The notes beneath the pieces were generated by a model. The model searched no databases and was not told the origin of the DNA. It saw only the letters and a list, made by a program, of their open reading frames with translations. Below are positions 25,552-34,827 of a stretch of DNA of 64,000 nt, one piece after another. This stretch comes from JANYCG01 sp031386665. GTDB lineage: Bacteria > Pseudomonadota > Gammaproteobacteria > Burkholderiales > Burkholderiaceae_C. Both the position numbers and the translations under genes were made by a program. Position 1 is the stretch's first letter. The number at the start of each line of letters is the position of its first letter. The DNA lies in contig JANNCN010000225.1 in NCBI GenBank assembly GCA_031386665.1, positions 19,299 to 83,298 on the forward strand, written 5' to 3'.

Positions 25552-25652
25552 ACGAGGCCATATTCTACCCCGCTCTGAGCGCGTTTGCAGAGCGCTCGCC
25601 CAGCAAAGCCGTATTTTTCTGAAAAAAACTGCGGTGCGCTATAAACACCTGC

Positions 25653-26477
25653 ATGCCTCCCAAGCGCTATTTGCTACCCCAACTGCTGCCCGGCCAGGAT
25701 TTTCCTGATGTCGATGAGGCTTGGGGGCCAGATTCGCCCGCTTGTGGGCTGCTGGCGACGGGCGGTGCTTTGGATGTTGCGACGCTTCAAAACGCTTACC
25801 TGCATGGCATTTTTCCGTGGTTCAGTGATGACCAGCCGATTTTGTGGTGGAGCACCGACCCGCGCATGACTTTGCAGGTGTCGCAGTTCAAGCTGCGCCG
25901 CTCGCTGAAGCAGGTGCTGCACAAATTTGCCAACGACGCACACTGCGAAATTCGCATCGACTCCGCGTTTGAGCGCGTCATCAACGCCTGTGCTAATTCG
26001 GCTCGCGGCAGTCCTACGGGCGAGGCGGCGGGCACCTGGATTGTCTCGGACATGGTCAAAGCCTATGTCGCCTTGCACCGTGCGGGGTTTGCCCATAGCG
26101 TGGAGACCTGGGTGAACGGCCAGTTGGTGGGGGGGTTGTACTGTGTGGCGCTGGGGCGTGCGGTGTTTGGTGAATCGATGTTTTCGGCGCAAACCGATGC
26201 GTCCAAAATCGCATTGGCGGCGCTCGTCTGCTTTTGTCGGCGTCACGGCATCGAGATGATTGATTGTCAGCAAAATACGCCGCATTTGGCGTCGTTGGGG
26301 GCCACTGAAATGCCGCGCTCGGTATTTTTGGAACACGTCAAAACCAGTGCCACCCAGCCATCCCCAGCTTGGCAATTTCAGCCCTTATACTGGCAAGAAC
26401 TCCTCACCCCCAAGGCACTTGAAGCAACTGTTTCGCACCTAATTTCGAACCCCAAGTCGAGCCCCATTTCGAGCTGA
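25653..26477 (+). CDS. aat: Leucyl/phenylalanyl-tRNA--protein transferase
   Basis: A 274-residue cytoplasmic enzyme that adds Leu or Phe to proteins with N-terminal Lys or Arg, marking them for ClpAP through ClpS. Typical blocks are GLLATGGALDVATLQNAY, GIFPWFSDDQPILWWSTDPR and the core VGGLYCVALGRAVFGESMFS. DCQQNTPHLASLGA lies near the end. The next gene, bpt, begins eight bases after the stop, so the two N-degron transferases form an operon. Confidence 0.95.
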   Translation: MPPKRYLLPQLLPGQDFPDVDEAWGPDSPACGLLATGGALDVATLQNAYLHGIFPWFSDDQPILWWSTDPRMTLQVSQFKLRRSLKQVLHKFANDAHCEIRIDSAFERVINACANSARGSPTGEAAGTWIVSDMVKAYVALHRAGFAHSVETWVNGQLVGGLYCVALGRAVFGESMFSAQTDASKIALAALVCFCRRHGIEMIDCQQNTPHLASLGATEMPRSVFLEHVKTSATQPSPAWQFQPLYWQELLTPKALEATVSHLISNPKSSPISS

Positions 26478-26484
26478 TAAAGCC

Positions 26485-27246
26485 GTGACGCACCTTAAAG
26501 ACTTGCCGCTGCAAACCCTGCAGTTTTACGCCACAGCACCTTACCCGTGCAGCTATTTGCCTGACCGACAGGCACGATCGCAAGTCGCAAGCCCCAGCCA
26601 TTTGATCAACAACGCCACCTATTCAGACCTGGTGGCTCAGGGTTTCCGGCGCAGTGGCATGTTCACCTACCGCCCGTATTGCGACAGCTGCAAGGCTTGC
26701 ACGCCGCTGCGCGTTCTGGTGCCGGCGTTCAAACCCAACAAAAGTCAGCGCCGAGCCCATGCGCGCCATCAAAATCTGCAGGCCCGGGTTTTGAAACTCG
26801 CCTACTACCCCGAGCATTACGCACTGTATTTGCGCTACCAAAATGGACGGCATTCCGGTGGCGGCATGGACGAAGACAGCATTGACCAGTACACCCAGTT
26901 TTTGCTGCAAAGCCGGGTGAATTCGCGTTTGGTTGAGTTCAGGCAGACCTTGGCAGACGGCACGCCCGGAGCCTTGGCCATGGTGGCTATTTTGGACGTG
27001 CTTGAGGACGGAATATCGGCGGTCTACACGTTTTACGAGCCTGAAGCCCACGCCAGCTACGGCACTTACTGCGTGCTGTGGCAAATTGACCAAGCCCGCC
27101 AAATGGGTTTGGCGCATGTCTACTTGGGCTATTGGATCGAAGAGAGTCACAAAATGGCCTACAAAGCTCGGTTTGAGCCGCACCAACTGCTGCAAGATGA
27201 CGCCTGGGTGGGCGGCAAGGTGCCTGCCCCGATTCAAAATCGGTAA
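26485..27246 (+). CDS. bpt: Aspartate/glutamate leucyltransferase (Bpt)
   Basis: A 253-residue protein transferase of the Ate1/Bpt family. It attaches leucine to N-terminal Asp or Glu and so feeds these proteins into the same N-degron route as Aat. Family signatures are YPCSYLPDRQARSQVASP, YRPYCDSCKACTPLRV with its cysteines, and the C-terminal YLGYWIEESHKMAYKARFEP. The start is GTG at 26485, seven bases after the aat stop. The following 130 bases hold the promoter of the iclR-type gene. Confidence 0.94.
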   Translation: MTHLKDLPLQTLQFYATAPYPCSYLPDRQARSQVASPSHLINNATYSDLVAQGFRRSGMFTYRPYCDSCKACTPLRVLVPAFKPNKSQRRAHARHQNLQARVLKLAYYPEHYALYLRYQNGRHSGGGMDEDSIDQYTQFLLQSRVNSRLVEFRQTLADGTPGALAMVAILDVLEDGISAVYTFYEPEAHASYGTYCVLWQIDQARQMGLAHVYLGYWIEESHKMAYKARFEPHQLLQDDAWVGGKVPAPIQNR

Positions 27247-27375
27247 GCCGCGCGAACCGTCACCAAGACATCTGACTGCGCATTGGCGCAAAGCGATTTG
27301 GTCAAGGTGAATCTCTGCTTTTTGAATCGCAATTTCACATGGTAAAATTGAGACTGTGATTTTCAGGAACAAACC

Positions 27376-28170
27376 ATGACCAAGGCCGACACCGGCGCTG
27401 CAGCGACCCCGACCGTTCAGGTGATTGAACGCATGTTCGCGCTGATCGACGTTTTGGCGTCGCGCGAAGAAGCTATTTCACTCAAAGAAATCAGTGAGCG
27501 CACCGGTTTGCACCCGTCCACCACGCACCGCATTTTGAATGACTTGGCGACCGGCCGCTTTGTAGACCGCCCGCAACCCGGCAGCTACCGCCTGGGCATG
27601 CGCCTGCTAGAGCTTGGCAATCTGGTCAAAGGCCGTTTGAACGTGCGTGACGCGGCCTTGGTGCCCATGCGCGAGCTGCACCGCCTTATTCAGCAGCCCG
27701 TCAACCTGAGCATGCGCCAGGGCGATGAAATCGTCTACATCGAACGCGCCTTCAGCGAGCGCTCTGGCATGCAAGTGGTGCGAGCAATTGGCGGGCGGGC
27801 ACCGCTGCATTTGACCTCTGTCGGCAAACTGTTTTTGGCGGCAGACGACGCCCAGCGTGTGCGTGCCTACGCGACGCGCACCGGCTTGTCGGGTCAAACC
27901 AAAAACAGCCTGACGCAACTGCCTGCCCTGGAGCGCGAATTGGCCAAAGTGCGCCAAAACGGCAACGCTCATGACAACGAGGAACTGGAACTGGGCGTGC
28001 GCTGCATGGGTGCGGGCATCTATGACGACCAGGCAAAGCTGGTGGCAGGTTTGTCGATTTCGGCCCCGGCTGAGCGCATGGACGACCAATGGCTGCCCAA
28101 GCTGCAGGCCACAGTGGACGCAATTTCAATGACCCTGGGTTATCGGGCAGGTTCAGTTCGCGAGGTTTGA
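27376..28170 (+). CDS. IclR-family transcriptional regulator
   Basis: A 264-residue regulator. The N-terminal winged helix reads SLKEISERTGLHPSTTHRILND and RFVDRPQPGSYRLGMRLLELG. The C-terminal effector-binding domain has the family pattern HLTSVGKLFLAAD and ELELGVRCMGAGIYDDQ with AGLSISAP. IclR proteins usually sense small carboxylic or aromatic acids. It converges on tctA, and control of the tct genes or of an unlinked catabolic operon is possible. A TAAAAT box about 30 bases before the ATG could be its -10 element. Confidence 0.93.
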   Translation: MTKADTGAAATPTVQVIERMFALIDVLASREEAISLKEISERTGLHPSTTHRILNDLATGRFVDRPQPGSYRLGMRLLELGNLVKGRLNVRDAALVPMRELHRLIQQPVNLSMRQGDEIVYIERAFSERSGMQVVRAIGGRAPLHLTSVGKLFLAADDAQRVRAYATRTGLSGQTKNSLTQLPALERELAKVRQNGNAHDNEELELGVRCMGAGIYDDQAKLVAGLSISAPAERMDDQWLPKLQATVDAISMTLGYRAGSVREV

Positions 28171-28231
28171 CACGGGCAGGGTGCTGAAACAGGCCCAAAC
28201 CCACTGCAATCTGCTCCGGCAGACTTCTTGG

Positions 28232-29728
28232 TCAGTTCAACGCCACGCCCCGCTTTTTAAGCAAACGGGGCATTACAAGCACCAAAACCACAATCACAAG
28301 CAGCGCAAGTGATACCGGGCGCTGCAAAAACACCATGGCGCTGCCTTCGCCAATCGACATGGCGTTGCGCAATTGCGCCTCAGCCAAAGGTCCCAGAATC
28401 ATGCCAACCACGACCGGTGCAGTGGGGAAGTTGAAGCGGCGCATGACCAAGCCCAGCACGCCAATGCCATAGAGCAAAAACAAGTCAAACGCGCTTTGGC
28501 GCATGCCATAGGCACCCACGGTTGCAAAGATCAAAATACCCGCGTACAGCTGCGGTTTGGGTACTTTGAGCAGCTTGACCCACATGCCCACCAGGGGCAG
28601 ATTCAAAATCAGCAACATCACATTGCCAATGTAAAGCGAAGCGATCAAGGCCCACACCAGAGATGCCGATGTGGTGAACAGCTGTGGCCCTGGCTGAATG
28701 CCGTAGTTTTGAAAGGCACCGAGCAAAATTGCCGTGGTGTTGGAGGTGGGAATGCCCAAAGTGAGCAATGGAATAAGCGCTGCCGTCACGGTGGCGTTGT
28801 TGGCAGCTTCGGGACCAGCCACACCTTCAATCGCGCCTTTGGTGCCAAATTCTTTCTGGTTTTCGCCTTTGGCAAGCTTCTTCTCGGTGGCATAGCTCAA
28901 AAACGTGGGTATTTCGGTGCCGCCCGCTGGGATGCAGCCAAACGGTGCGCCAATCGCCGTGCCTCGCAGCCACGCGGGGATGGATCGCTTCCAGTCGCTG
29001 CGGCTCATAGTGACGCGGCTCATTTTGTTTTCTGACTCGACCACACGGCCCTCAAACAGCACCGCGTGCAGCGCCTCTGCCACCGCAAACAGACCTACGG
29101 CGACCAAGACGATCTCGATGCCGTCCAACAGCTCGGGCACGCCACCGGTGTAGCGCGCTTGCCCGGTAAGCTGGTCCAAGCCGACCAAACCTGCGGCCAA
29201 CCCGACAAACAGCGCCGTCAGCCCGCGCACCGTGCTTTGCCCCAACACCGCGCTGACCGTGGTGAAAGCCAGCAACATCAGCATGAAATACTCGGGCGGC
29301 CCCAGTTTGACGGCATAGTCCGCCACGATGGGCGCAAACAGCGTGACCAGCACGGTGGCAATGGTGCCGGCCACAAACGAGCCAATTGCCGAGGTGGCCA
29401 GCGCCTGGCCCGCGCGGCCATTTTTGGCCATTTTGTTGCCCTCCATGGCGGTCACCATGGACGCGGTTTCACCCGGCGTGTTGAGCAAGATTGACGTGGT
29501 CGAGCCACCGTACATGGCACCGTAGTAAATGCCTGCAAAAAAAATCATGGACGCAGTGGCATCGACCTTGGTAGTGATAGGCAGCAGCATGGCCACCGCT
29601 GTGGCGGGGCCAATACCAGGCAAAACGCCAATGGCCGTGCCCAAGGCGCAGCCGACAAAGGCCCAAAGCAGGTTAACTGGCGTGCCAGCGGTGATAAAGC
29701 CTTGCAGCAAGTTGTTCCAGATATCCAT
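28232..29728 (-). CDS. tctA: Tripartite tricarboxylate transporter, large permease TctA
   Basis: A 498-residue inner-membrane protein with about 10-12 helices that forms the transport channel for citrate-like acids, driven by a cation gradient. Typical sequence includes GTAIGVLPGIGPATAVAMLLP, FFAGIYYGAMYGGSTTSILLNTPGE and PFGCIPAGGTEIPTFLSYATEKKL. The ATG overlaps the tctB stop in TGATG, so translation is coupled. A GTG three codons earlier is an alternative start. It is the last gene of the tctCBA unit. Confidence 0.95.
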   Translation of the reverse strand: MDIWNNLLQGFITAGTPVNLLWAFVGCALGTAIGVLPGIGPATAVAMLLPITTKVDATASMIFFAGIYYGAMYGGSTTSILLNTPGETASMVTAMEGNKMAKNGRAGQALATSAIGSFVAGTIATVLVTLFAPIVADYAVKLGPPEYFMLMLLAFTTVSAVLGQSTVRGLTALFVGLAAGLVGLDQLTGQARYTGGVPELLDGIEIVLVAVGLFAVAEALHAVLFEGRVVESENKMSRVTMSRSDWKRSIPAWLRGTAIGAPFGCIPAGGTEIPTFLSYATEKKLAKGENQKEFGTKGAIEGVAGPEAANNATVTAALIPLLTLGIPTSNTTAILLGAFQNYGIQPGPQLFTTSASLVWALIASLYIGNVMLLILNLPLVGMWVKLLKVPKPQLYAGILIFATVGAYGMRQSAFDLFLLYGIGVLGLVMRRFNFPTAPVVVGMILGPLAEAQLRNAMSIGEGSAMVFLQRPVSLALLVIVVLVLVMPRLLKKRGVALN

Positions 29729-30303
29729 CACAGCCACCCACTTTGCGTCAGGCCTGGCAAATTGATCGCCAGGAACTTGGTGAACATCCAGTACACCGGC
29801 GCGGCAATCAGCAGCCCTGTGATGGCGTCATTCAACCAGCTTTTCGCGCTGCCCCCGCCGGGCGTGGGCGACTCGCCCGCCGCGTTGCGCATGCCGCGCG
29901 CTGCCATCACAAAGCACAGGGCGCAACTCAAAATAAAGCCAATCGTGGTGATCAGCGCGGCATTGGCCAACAGGCCCGCCGACATCCAGATAAAACCGCC
30001 CCAGTATGGCTTTTCACCCGCACCGGCAATCTCGTCGCCGTCACCCATGTCCCGAAAACCGCCGCTGCGGGCCTCATAAAGCATAAAACAGCCACACAGC
30101 AGCAAAGCCGCTGACACCAGCCAGGGCAAAAAGTTAGGCCCCACACCGGCGTACCCGGCGGTTGACGGTATGCCAATAGCACCCAAGCCCAAGCCCAGCG
30201 CAACGGCAATCACGCCGCACGCCACCAAAGTTTGTAGCAAGATCGCGGCGGGCGGCGTTGTAGTGGACAGCGCTGCCGCCGCAGGAGAAGTGTTATTTGC
30301 CAT
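29728..30303 (-). CDS. tctB: Tripartite tricarboxylate transporter, small permease TctB
   Basis: A 191-residue membrane protein with four predicted helices (for example LLQTLVACGVIAVALGLGLG, FLPWLVSAALLLCGCFMLYE, ALITTIGFILSCALCFVMAA and ITGLLIAAPVYWMFTKFLAI). It is the small subunit working with TctA. The length and the conserved C-terminal YWMFTKFLAINLP fit the family. A hairpin terminator-like structure lies between it and tctC upstream. Confidence 0.92.
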   Translation of the reverse strand: MANNTSPAAAALSTTTPPAAILLQTLVACGVIAVALGLGLGAIGIPSTAGYAGVGPNFLPWLVSAALLLCGCFMLYEARSGGFRDMGDGDEIAGAGEKPYWGGFIWMSAGLLANAALITTIGFILSCALCFVMAARGMRNAAGESPTPGGGSAKSWLNDAITGLLIAAPVYWMFTKFLAINLPGLTQSGWL

Positions 30304-30353
30304 AGTTTGATTTTTCTTGATTTTTTCTTAAGATGACACGTTCAGGAAGGATA

Positions 30354-30390
30354 AGAAAAGCCGATGCACCTTGGGGACGGAGGCATCGGC
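30354..30390 (-). terminator. Intra-operon terminator or attenuator between tctC and tctB
   Basis: On the minus strand GCCGATGC and GCATCGGC form a perfect 8-bp stem (30360-30367 with 30383-30390) around a 15-base loop, followed by TTTTCTT. It lies downstream of tctC and 50 bases before tctB. Partial termination here would give more binding protein than permease. Confidence 0.75.
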
Positions 30391-30478
30391 TGCTTGAGGG
30401 TCTGGATGGACAACGTTTTAGGCAAGCACTTCAATTGCGCTGCCAAAATGCGCAAGCATACGCACTGCCAGATCGGCG

Positions 30479-31447
30479 TCAGACCATGCCAGACTTGACC
30501 ATGGTGGCGCGCAGGGAGGCAAAATCATCGTCCACAAATTTTTCAAATTCGGCCCCCGTCAACAACGCGGGTGTCCAGTTGTTTTTGGCCATCGCCTCAA
30601 TCCAGGCCTTGGACTTTGTGGCTTTGACCACGACGTCAATCAACGCCTTGCGCTGGTCGGGGGTAATGCCAGGGGCGCCGTAAATGCCGCGCCAGTTGCC
30701 AATTTCAACGTTCACGCCCTGCTCTTTCAGCGTGGGCACTTCAACTCCCTTAAGCCGGGTGGCAGACGTAACGCCAATCGCCTTCATCTTGCCGCTGTTA
30801 ATATACTCTGAAAACTCGCTGTAGCCACTGCCACCGAGTGTGACGTTGCCACCCAAAACGGCGGCTGTTGCCTCACCGCCGCCCCTGAACGCTACGTAGT
30901 TGATTTTGGCGGGGTCTACACCCACTTCGCGGGCAATCATGGCCGCGGCAATGTGCTCGGTAGAGCCGCGTGAGCCACCGCCCCACTTGACACTGCCCGG
31001 GTCTTTTTTCAGCTGCTCAATCACTTCCTTCAGATTTTTGAAGGGCGAATTGGCAGGCAGCACAAACACGTTGTACTCGCTCGTCAAGCGCGCCAATGGC
31101 GTTGCGGCACTTAACGACACAGGCGGCTTGCCAGTGATGATGCCGCCCAGCATGACCGCACCCATCACCATCACTGCGTTGGGGTCGCCCTTAGAGCCGT
31201 TCACAAACTGCGCCAAGCCCAAGGCACCGGCGGCACCGCCTTTGTTTTCAAAATTGACCGAATCGGCAACTTTGGCGTCTTGCATGGCTTTGCCAAGGGC
31301 GCGGCCCGTGGTGTCCCAGCCGCCGCCCGGGTTCGCAGGAATCATCATTTTGATATTGGCCGCTGCCCAAGCGGACAGGGGCATGCCACTGGCAGCGGAG
31401 GCCGCCGCCATGGCAGCCATAGATCTAAGAAATGTATCGCGACGCAT
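30479..31447 (-). CDS. tctC: Tripartite tricarboxylate transporter substrate-binding protein TctC
   Basis: A 322-residue periplasmic binding protein of the Bug/TctC family. The signal peptide covers about residues 1-28 (MRRDTFLRSMAAMAAASAAS to AWAA). The mature part has the TctC-like pattern MMIPANPGGGWDTTGRALGKAM, FENKGGAAGALGLAQFVNG and GGGSRGSTEHIAAAMIAREVG. AAGGAGAC precedes the ATG at 31447. It is the first gene of tctCBA and is divergent from the tctDE two-component genes, 137 bases away, which should control it. Confidence 0.94.
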   Translation of the reverse strand: MRRDTFLRSMAAMAAASAASGMPLSAWAAANIKMMIPANPGGGWDTTGRALGKAMQDAKVADSVNFENKGGAAGALGLAQFVNGSKGDPNAVMVMGAVMLGGIITGKPPVSLSAATPLARLTSEYNVFVLPANSPFKNLKEVIEQLKKDPGSVKWGGGSRGSTEHIAAAMIAREVGVDPAKINYVAFRGGGEATAAVLGGNVTLGGSGYSEFSEYINSGKMKAIGVTSATRLKGVEVPTLKEQGVNVEIGNWRGIYGAPGITPDQRKALIDVVVKATKSKAWIEAMAKNNWTPALLTGAEFEKFVDDDFASLRATMVKSGMV

Positions 31448-31596
31448 TTGGGTCTCCTTGGGTAAATTGAAATCGACAGAAAACTGTAACCCGTTGATGA
31501 TGCGCCTACAAGCTGTCAAGTGCCTGTCCGCCAGCACTAGGGAAAGCACCAATTCAACGGCAGAACTAGCCTTCAGCGCATGGTATGGTCATGGCC

Positions 31597-32277
31597 ATGA
31601 AATTGCTCCTGGTCGAGGACGATCCAGCCATGCACACCACGCTCACGCGGGCGTTAACCCGCCTCAGCTGGGAGGTGGTGGTGTGTGCCGATGGTCGAGC
31701 TGCCATCGCTCGCTGGAAGGAGCACCACCCTGACGTGGTGCTGCTGGACCTGAGCCTGCCAGGAAGAGACGGCCTTCAAATTTTGACGCAAGCGCGCGAC
31801 GACGGACTCACCACCCCCGTTTTGATTTTGACGGCGCGCGGCACGGTGGGAGATCGTGTGACCGGGCTCAATGCAGGGGCTGACGATTACCTGCCCAAAC
31901 CGTTTGACCTGGACGAGCTGGAGGCCCGTGTGCGGGCTCTGCACCGCAGGCGTGCCGATTCGTCGTTTGACGCAGGCGCTGTAGCGCGAGACGCAAGAGG
32001 CATCAGTTATGACAAAGAAAGCGGCGCCATTTGCCATCAGGGCCGTCCTCTGGATTTGGCGCCTCGAGAGTTGTCTTTGTTGCGGGCGCTTTTGGCGCGT
32101 CCGGGCCACGCGGTCAGCAAAGAGCGGCTGTTTGAGCTGGTTTTTCCCGGTGAAATTGACGTGCACTTTGAAGCCATCGAGGTCGTGGTTTACCGCTTGC
32201 GCAAAAAACTCGCACCGATTGGCGTCACTCTAATGACCTTGCGCGGGCTGGGCTATCTGATCAAGGTGTCAGAGTGA
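31597..32277 (+). CDS. tctD: OmpR-type response regulator TctD
   Basis: A 226-residue response regulator. The receiver domain has the acidic pocket (VEDD at the start), the phospho-acceptor Asp in VVLLDLSLPGRDG, and the Lys in YLPKPFDLDELEARV. The C-terminal winged helix (LDLAPRELSLLRALLARPG, then FEAIEVVVYRLRKKL and TLRGLGYLIKV) is of the OmpR/PhoB kind. Three in-frame ATGs occur at 31585, 31591 and 31597; the third starts the canonical MKLLLVEDD. Its stop overlaps the kinase start. The divergent tctCBA genes are the expected targets. Confidence 0.92.
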   Translation: MKLLLVEDDPAMHTTLTRALTRLSWEVVVCADGRAAIARWKEHHPDVVLLDLSLPGRDGLQILTQARDDGLTTPVLILTARGTVGDRVTGLNAGADDYLPKPFDLDELEARVRALHRRRADSSFDAGAVARDARGISYDKESGAICHQGRPLDLAPRELSLLRALLARPGHAVSKERLFELVFPGEIDVHFEAIEVVVYRLRKKLAPIGVTLMTLRGLGYLIKVSE

Positions 32278-33692
32278 GGGTGAAGGCGAGCAACCTCCGC
32301 GCAATTTCTCTGCGGCGCTATCTGTTGTTGGGTATTTTGTTGCCGATTGGCTTATTTATTTTGGTCGATACGGTCAGCCTTTACCAGCAGGCGCTGAGAG
32401 CCGTCAACACGGCTTACGACCGCACTTTGCTGGCTTCTGCCAAATCCATCGGTGAGCACATTGAGGCCGACGGCGAAGGGGTCTCGGCCCGTCTTCGGGC
32501 CACGATTCCTTACGCTGCATTCGAGGTCTTTGAAGCAGACAACCGCAGCCGCATGGTCTACCGTATTTCGAACAAAGAGGGACAACTCATTGACGGCTAT
32601 TCTGAATTGCCAGTTTGGCGCGGGCGCCTTCCAGACCTAGGCCCCTATGCGGCATTGGTTGATTTTTACGATGATGTTTACCTCGGTGACCCGGTTCGTG
32701 TGGCCGTGTTGTTGCAGCCCGTCGCCGTGGATCGGGCGCGCGCCATGGCCATTGTGCAGGTGGCAGAAACCCTGGAATTGCGCCGCACTTTGGCGCGCCA
32801 GATATTGATTGACACTTTGTGGCGTCAGCTAGTCTTGGTCGGCGTCATTGCTCTGGTGGTGGTGATTGTTGTGCAGCGAGCGACGGCACCCGTGCGCCGC
32901 TTAAGCGCCCAGATTCGGGCTAGGCCAGACATTGATTTAACGCCGCTCTCAGCGCATGGGGCGCCTCGAGAGCTGATTCCGCTGGTTGATGCCACCAACG
33001 GAACCATGGCCCGGTTGAGCGCTTTGCTGGAGCATCAAAAGCGCTTCGTGCGAGATGCTTCGCACCAGTTGCGAACACCCTTGGCAGTTCTGAAAGTTCA
33101 AGTTCAGTCTGCACTGCGCGGCGATGTTGAGCCGTTGTCAGCCCTGGCAGAAATTAGCGACACCGTAGATCGGGCGACAAATTTGGCTAACCAAATGCTG
33201 GCCTTGGCCAAAGTTGAACAACTGCGACAACAGCCTGTGCTCGAAGCGATTGACTGGGCCAGTGTTCTGCGAGAGGTGGCGCTGGATGTTTCTCCCTTGG
33301 TGGCTGACAAAGACCTCGATTTTGAAATTTCAACGGTCGACGCGCCTGTGCTCGCCAATGCATGGATGCTGCGTGAGCTGTGCCGCAACCTGTTGCACAA
33401 CGCGATTCGCCACTCCCCTGCGGGAGGACCATTGAACCTGAGTTTGACAAGTGATGGCCGACAGGCCACCTTGATTGTGAGTGACGCGGGGCCGGGTTTG
33501 TCGACCGGGTTGATGGGCCGTTTGTTCCAACCATTTTCTGCGGGAGAGCATGGTTCCGGGTCGGGGCTTGGCCTGGCGATATGCCAGGAGATTGCGTTGG
33601 CGCTAGGTGGTCATGCTGCGTTAGTCAACCGTGACGGTCAGGGTGGGCGAGTCCTGGGTTTGGATGCCACGGTGACACTGCCCATCGCTTAA
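32274..33692 (+). CDS. tctE: Sensor histidine kinase TctE
   Basis: A 472-residue membrane kinase. A first membrane helix (YLLLGILLPIGLFILVDTVS) is followed by a periplasmic 2CSK_N-type sensor domain of about 130 residues, a second helix (LVLVGVIALVVVIVVQRAT) and a HAMP-like linker. The DHp domain has the phospho-acceptor His in RDASHQLRTPLAVLK. The ATPase domain has the N, G1 and G2 boxes NLLHNAIRHSP, VSDAGPGLS and GSGLGLAICQEI. The start is GTG inside the tctD stop (GTGA overlap). It probably senses the tricarboxylate transported by TctCBA. Confidence 0.93.
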   Translation: MRVKASNLRAISLRRYLLLGILLPIGLFILVDTVSLYQQALRAVNTAYDRTLLASAKSIGEHIEADGEGVSARLRATIPYAAFEVFEADNRSRMVYRISNKEGQLIDGYSELPVWRGRLPDLGPYAALVDFYDDVYLGDPVRVAVLLQPVAVDRARAMAIVQVAETLELRRTLARQILIDTLWRQLVLVGVIALVVVIVVQRATAPVRRLSAQIRARPDIDLTPLSAHGAPRELIPLVDATNGTMARLSALLEHQKRFVRDASHQLRTPLAVLKVQVQSALRGDVEPLSALAEISDTVDRATNLANQMLALAKVEQLRQQPVLEAIDWASVLREVALDVSPLVADKDLDFEISTVDAPVLANAWMLRELCRNLLHNAIRHSPAGGPLNLSLTSDGRQATLIVSDAGPGLSTGLMGRLFQPFSAGEHGSGSGLGLAICQEIALALGGHAALVNRDGQGGRVLGLDATVTLPIA

Positions 33693-33739
33693 GATTTGAT
33701 TTCTGCAATTCACCTGACCAACCCATTCACTCACTTTCT

Positions 33740-34174
33740 ATGGAACGACTTCGAATCGACAAATGGCTTTGGGCTGCACGGTTCTACAAGACTCGCAGCC
33801 TGGCCAGCCAGGAAATTGACAAGGGAAGGGTGCAAGTGAATGGCGCTGCTGTCAAACCCGCCAGAGAGGTTAAGTTCAACGACATCATTGAGGTTCGCAT
33901 CGGCACCGTGACCCGAGTCATCGCAGTCACCGCAGTCAGCGACAAGCGGGGCCCCGCCAGCGTCGCAGCGCTGCTCTACCTGGAGACCGAGGAGTCAATT
34001 GTCAAGCGATTAGCCGCTGTGGAACAGCATCGTCTTGCGCCAGAACCCGCCTTGGGCCTCACGCAGGGCCGTCCCACCAAACTTGACCGTCGCCAAGCCG
34101 ATAGCCTGCGACGTCAATCTAACGACGGAGCTCCTGACTGGAATGACCGTTGGAGCGCTTCAGTAGATTCTTGA
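33740..34174 (+). CDS. hslR: S4-domain RNA-binding heat-shock protein Hsp15
   Basis: A 144-residue S4 protein. The S4 fold is clear in residues 1-60 (RLRIDKWLWAARFYKTRSLASQ, GRVQVNGAAVKPAREVKFND). In E. coli Hsp15 recycles free 50S subunits that carry a nascent chain. The basic C-terminal tail (GRPTKLDRRQADSLRR) is typical. It lies 47 bases after tctE but is probably a separate function. It is the last clear chromosomal gene before the island. Confidence 0.9.
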   Translation: MERLRIDKWLWAARFYKTRSLASQEIDKGRVQVNGAAVKPAREVKFNDIIEVRIGTVTRVIAVTAVSDKRGPASVAALLYLETEESIVKRLAAVEQHRLAPEPALGLTQGRPTKLDRRQADSLRRQSNDGAPDWNDRWSASVDS

Positions 34175-34278
34175 TAGTGGTGTCACACTCCAAGCCTGGG
34201 CAACTTCCACCTGAAAACAATCGAGGTTCAGCGGTTTTTCTGCATTGGGACAGACGGTCCGACCGCAGCAATGAAAAC

Positions 34279-34470
34279 TTACTCCGGAGAGTCATGAAAA
34301 GAGCTTTTTAGCCACTTTCTGTAAACCTGATTACCGTCTTTCAGACCGCGAATTTCATGGCGTTTGGCACGGCGCCGCCAAACTTCCCACAAGCCATACA
34401 CCAAAATTGGCAAGGCTAAAAATGCGAGAAGAATGATTGATATGACTTGCTCGTTCGTCAGGCCGCTCAT
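34279..34470 (-). CDS. Small hypothetical membrane protein
   Basis: A 63-residue protein with one membrane helix (VISIILLAFLALPILVYGLW, about residues 9-28) and a basic cytoplasmic tail (RRRAKRHEIRGLKDGNQVYRK). The composition looks natural rather than accidental, and the frame fills the space between hslR and the stranded tRNA terminator. No strong ribosome site is seen and I know no family for it. Confidence 0.45.
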   Translation of the reverse strand: MSGLTNEQVISIILLAFLALPILVYGLWEVWRRRAKRHEIRGLKDGNQVYRKWLKSSFHDSPE

Positions 34471-34612
34471 GGGTTAAAGCTTGAGGCACTCGGGTAACTT
34501 AATGTAACACTGTGATCTTTATCTGTTTCAGCGTTCGAAGTACAGAGCTTGTGAGCGGGCGGGTCTGCCGCCCAGCTTTTGAAGTTTCTGAGTTGAAGTA
34601 GTCGAATTTGTG

Positions 34613-34646
34613 CCAAAAAAAACCCCCAGTCAAAGGACAAGGGGTT
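34613..34646 (-). terminator. Original tRNA-His terminator, now separated from the tRNA by the island
   Basis: On the minus strand AACCCC (from 34646) and GGGGTT (to 34621) enclose a 14-base loop and are followed by eight or more T. It lies 12 bases beyond the left 48-bp tRNA-His repeat, exactly where a terminator for tRNA-His would be before the island inserted. Confidence 0.8.
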
Positions 34647-34657
34647 TCAATTTTAAT

Positions 34658-34705
34658 TTGGGGTGGCTGATGGGGCTCGAACCCACGACAACAGGAATCA
34701 CAATC
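34658..34705. other. Left attachment site (truncated tRNA-His copy)
   Basis: 48 bases identical to 57155-57202, from the CCA end of tRNA-His back to the anticodon loop (it ends in GGAATCACAATC). Beyond 34705 the sequence no longer matches tRNA, so this is a recombination remnant and not a gene. Chromosome lies to its left and the island to its right. Confidence 0.9.
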
Positions 34706-34827
34706 TTGTACATCAATCCAATACCGGCGCGGCTCCCAAGTCAGTTGGTGGTAACAAATGGCCAGTTTTTAGGCACGGCAGAATGCGGGTTTGCGAGGGT
34801 TAGTTACCACGATTCAAAATCAATATA

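Noticed and set aside
34658..34705. A second tRNA-His gene
   Set aside because: Only the 3' half is present. The acceptor 5' strand, D-arm and part of the anticodon arm are missing, so it is an attachment-site remnant.
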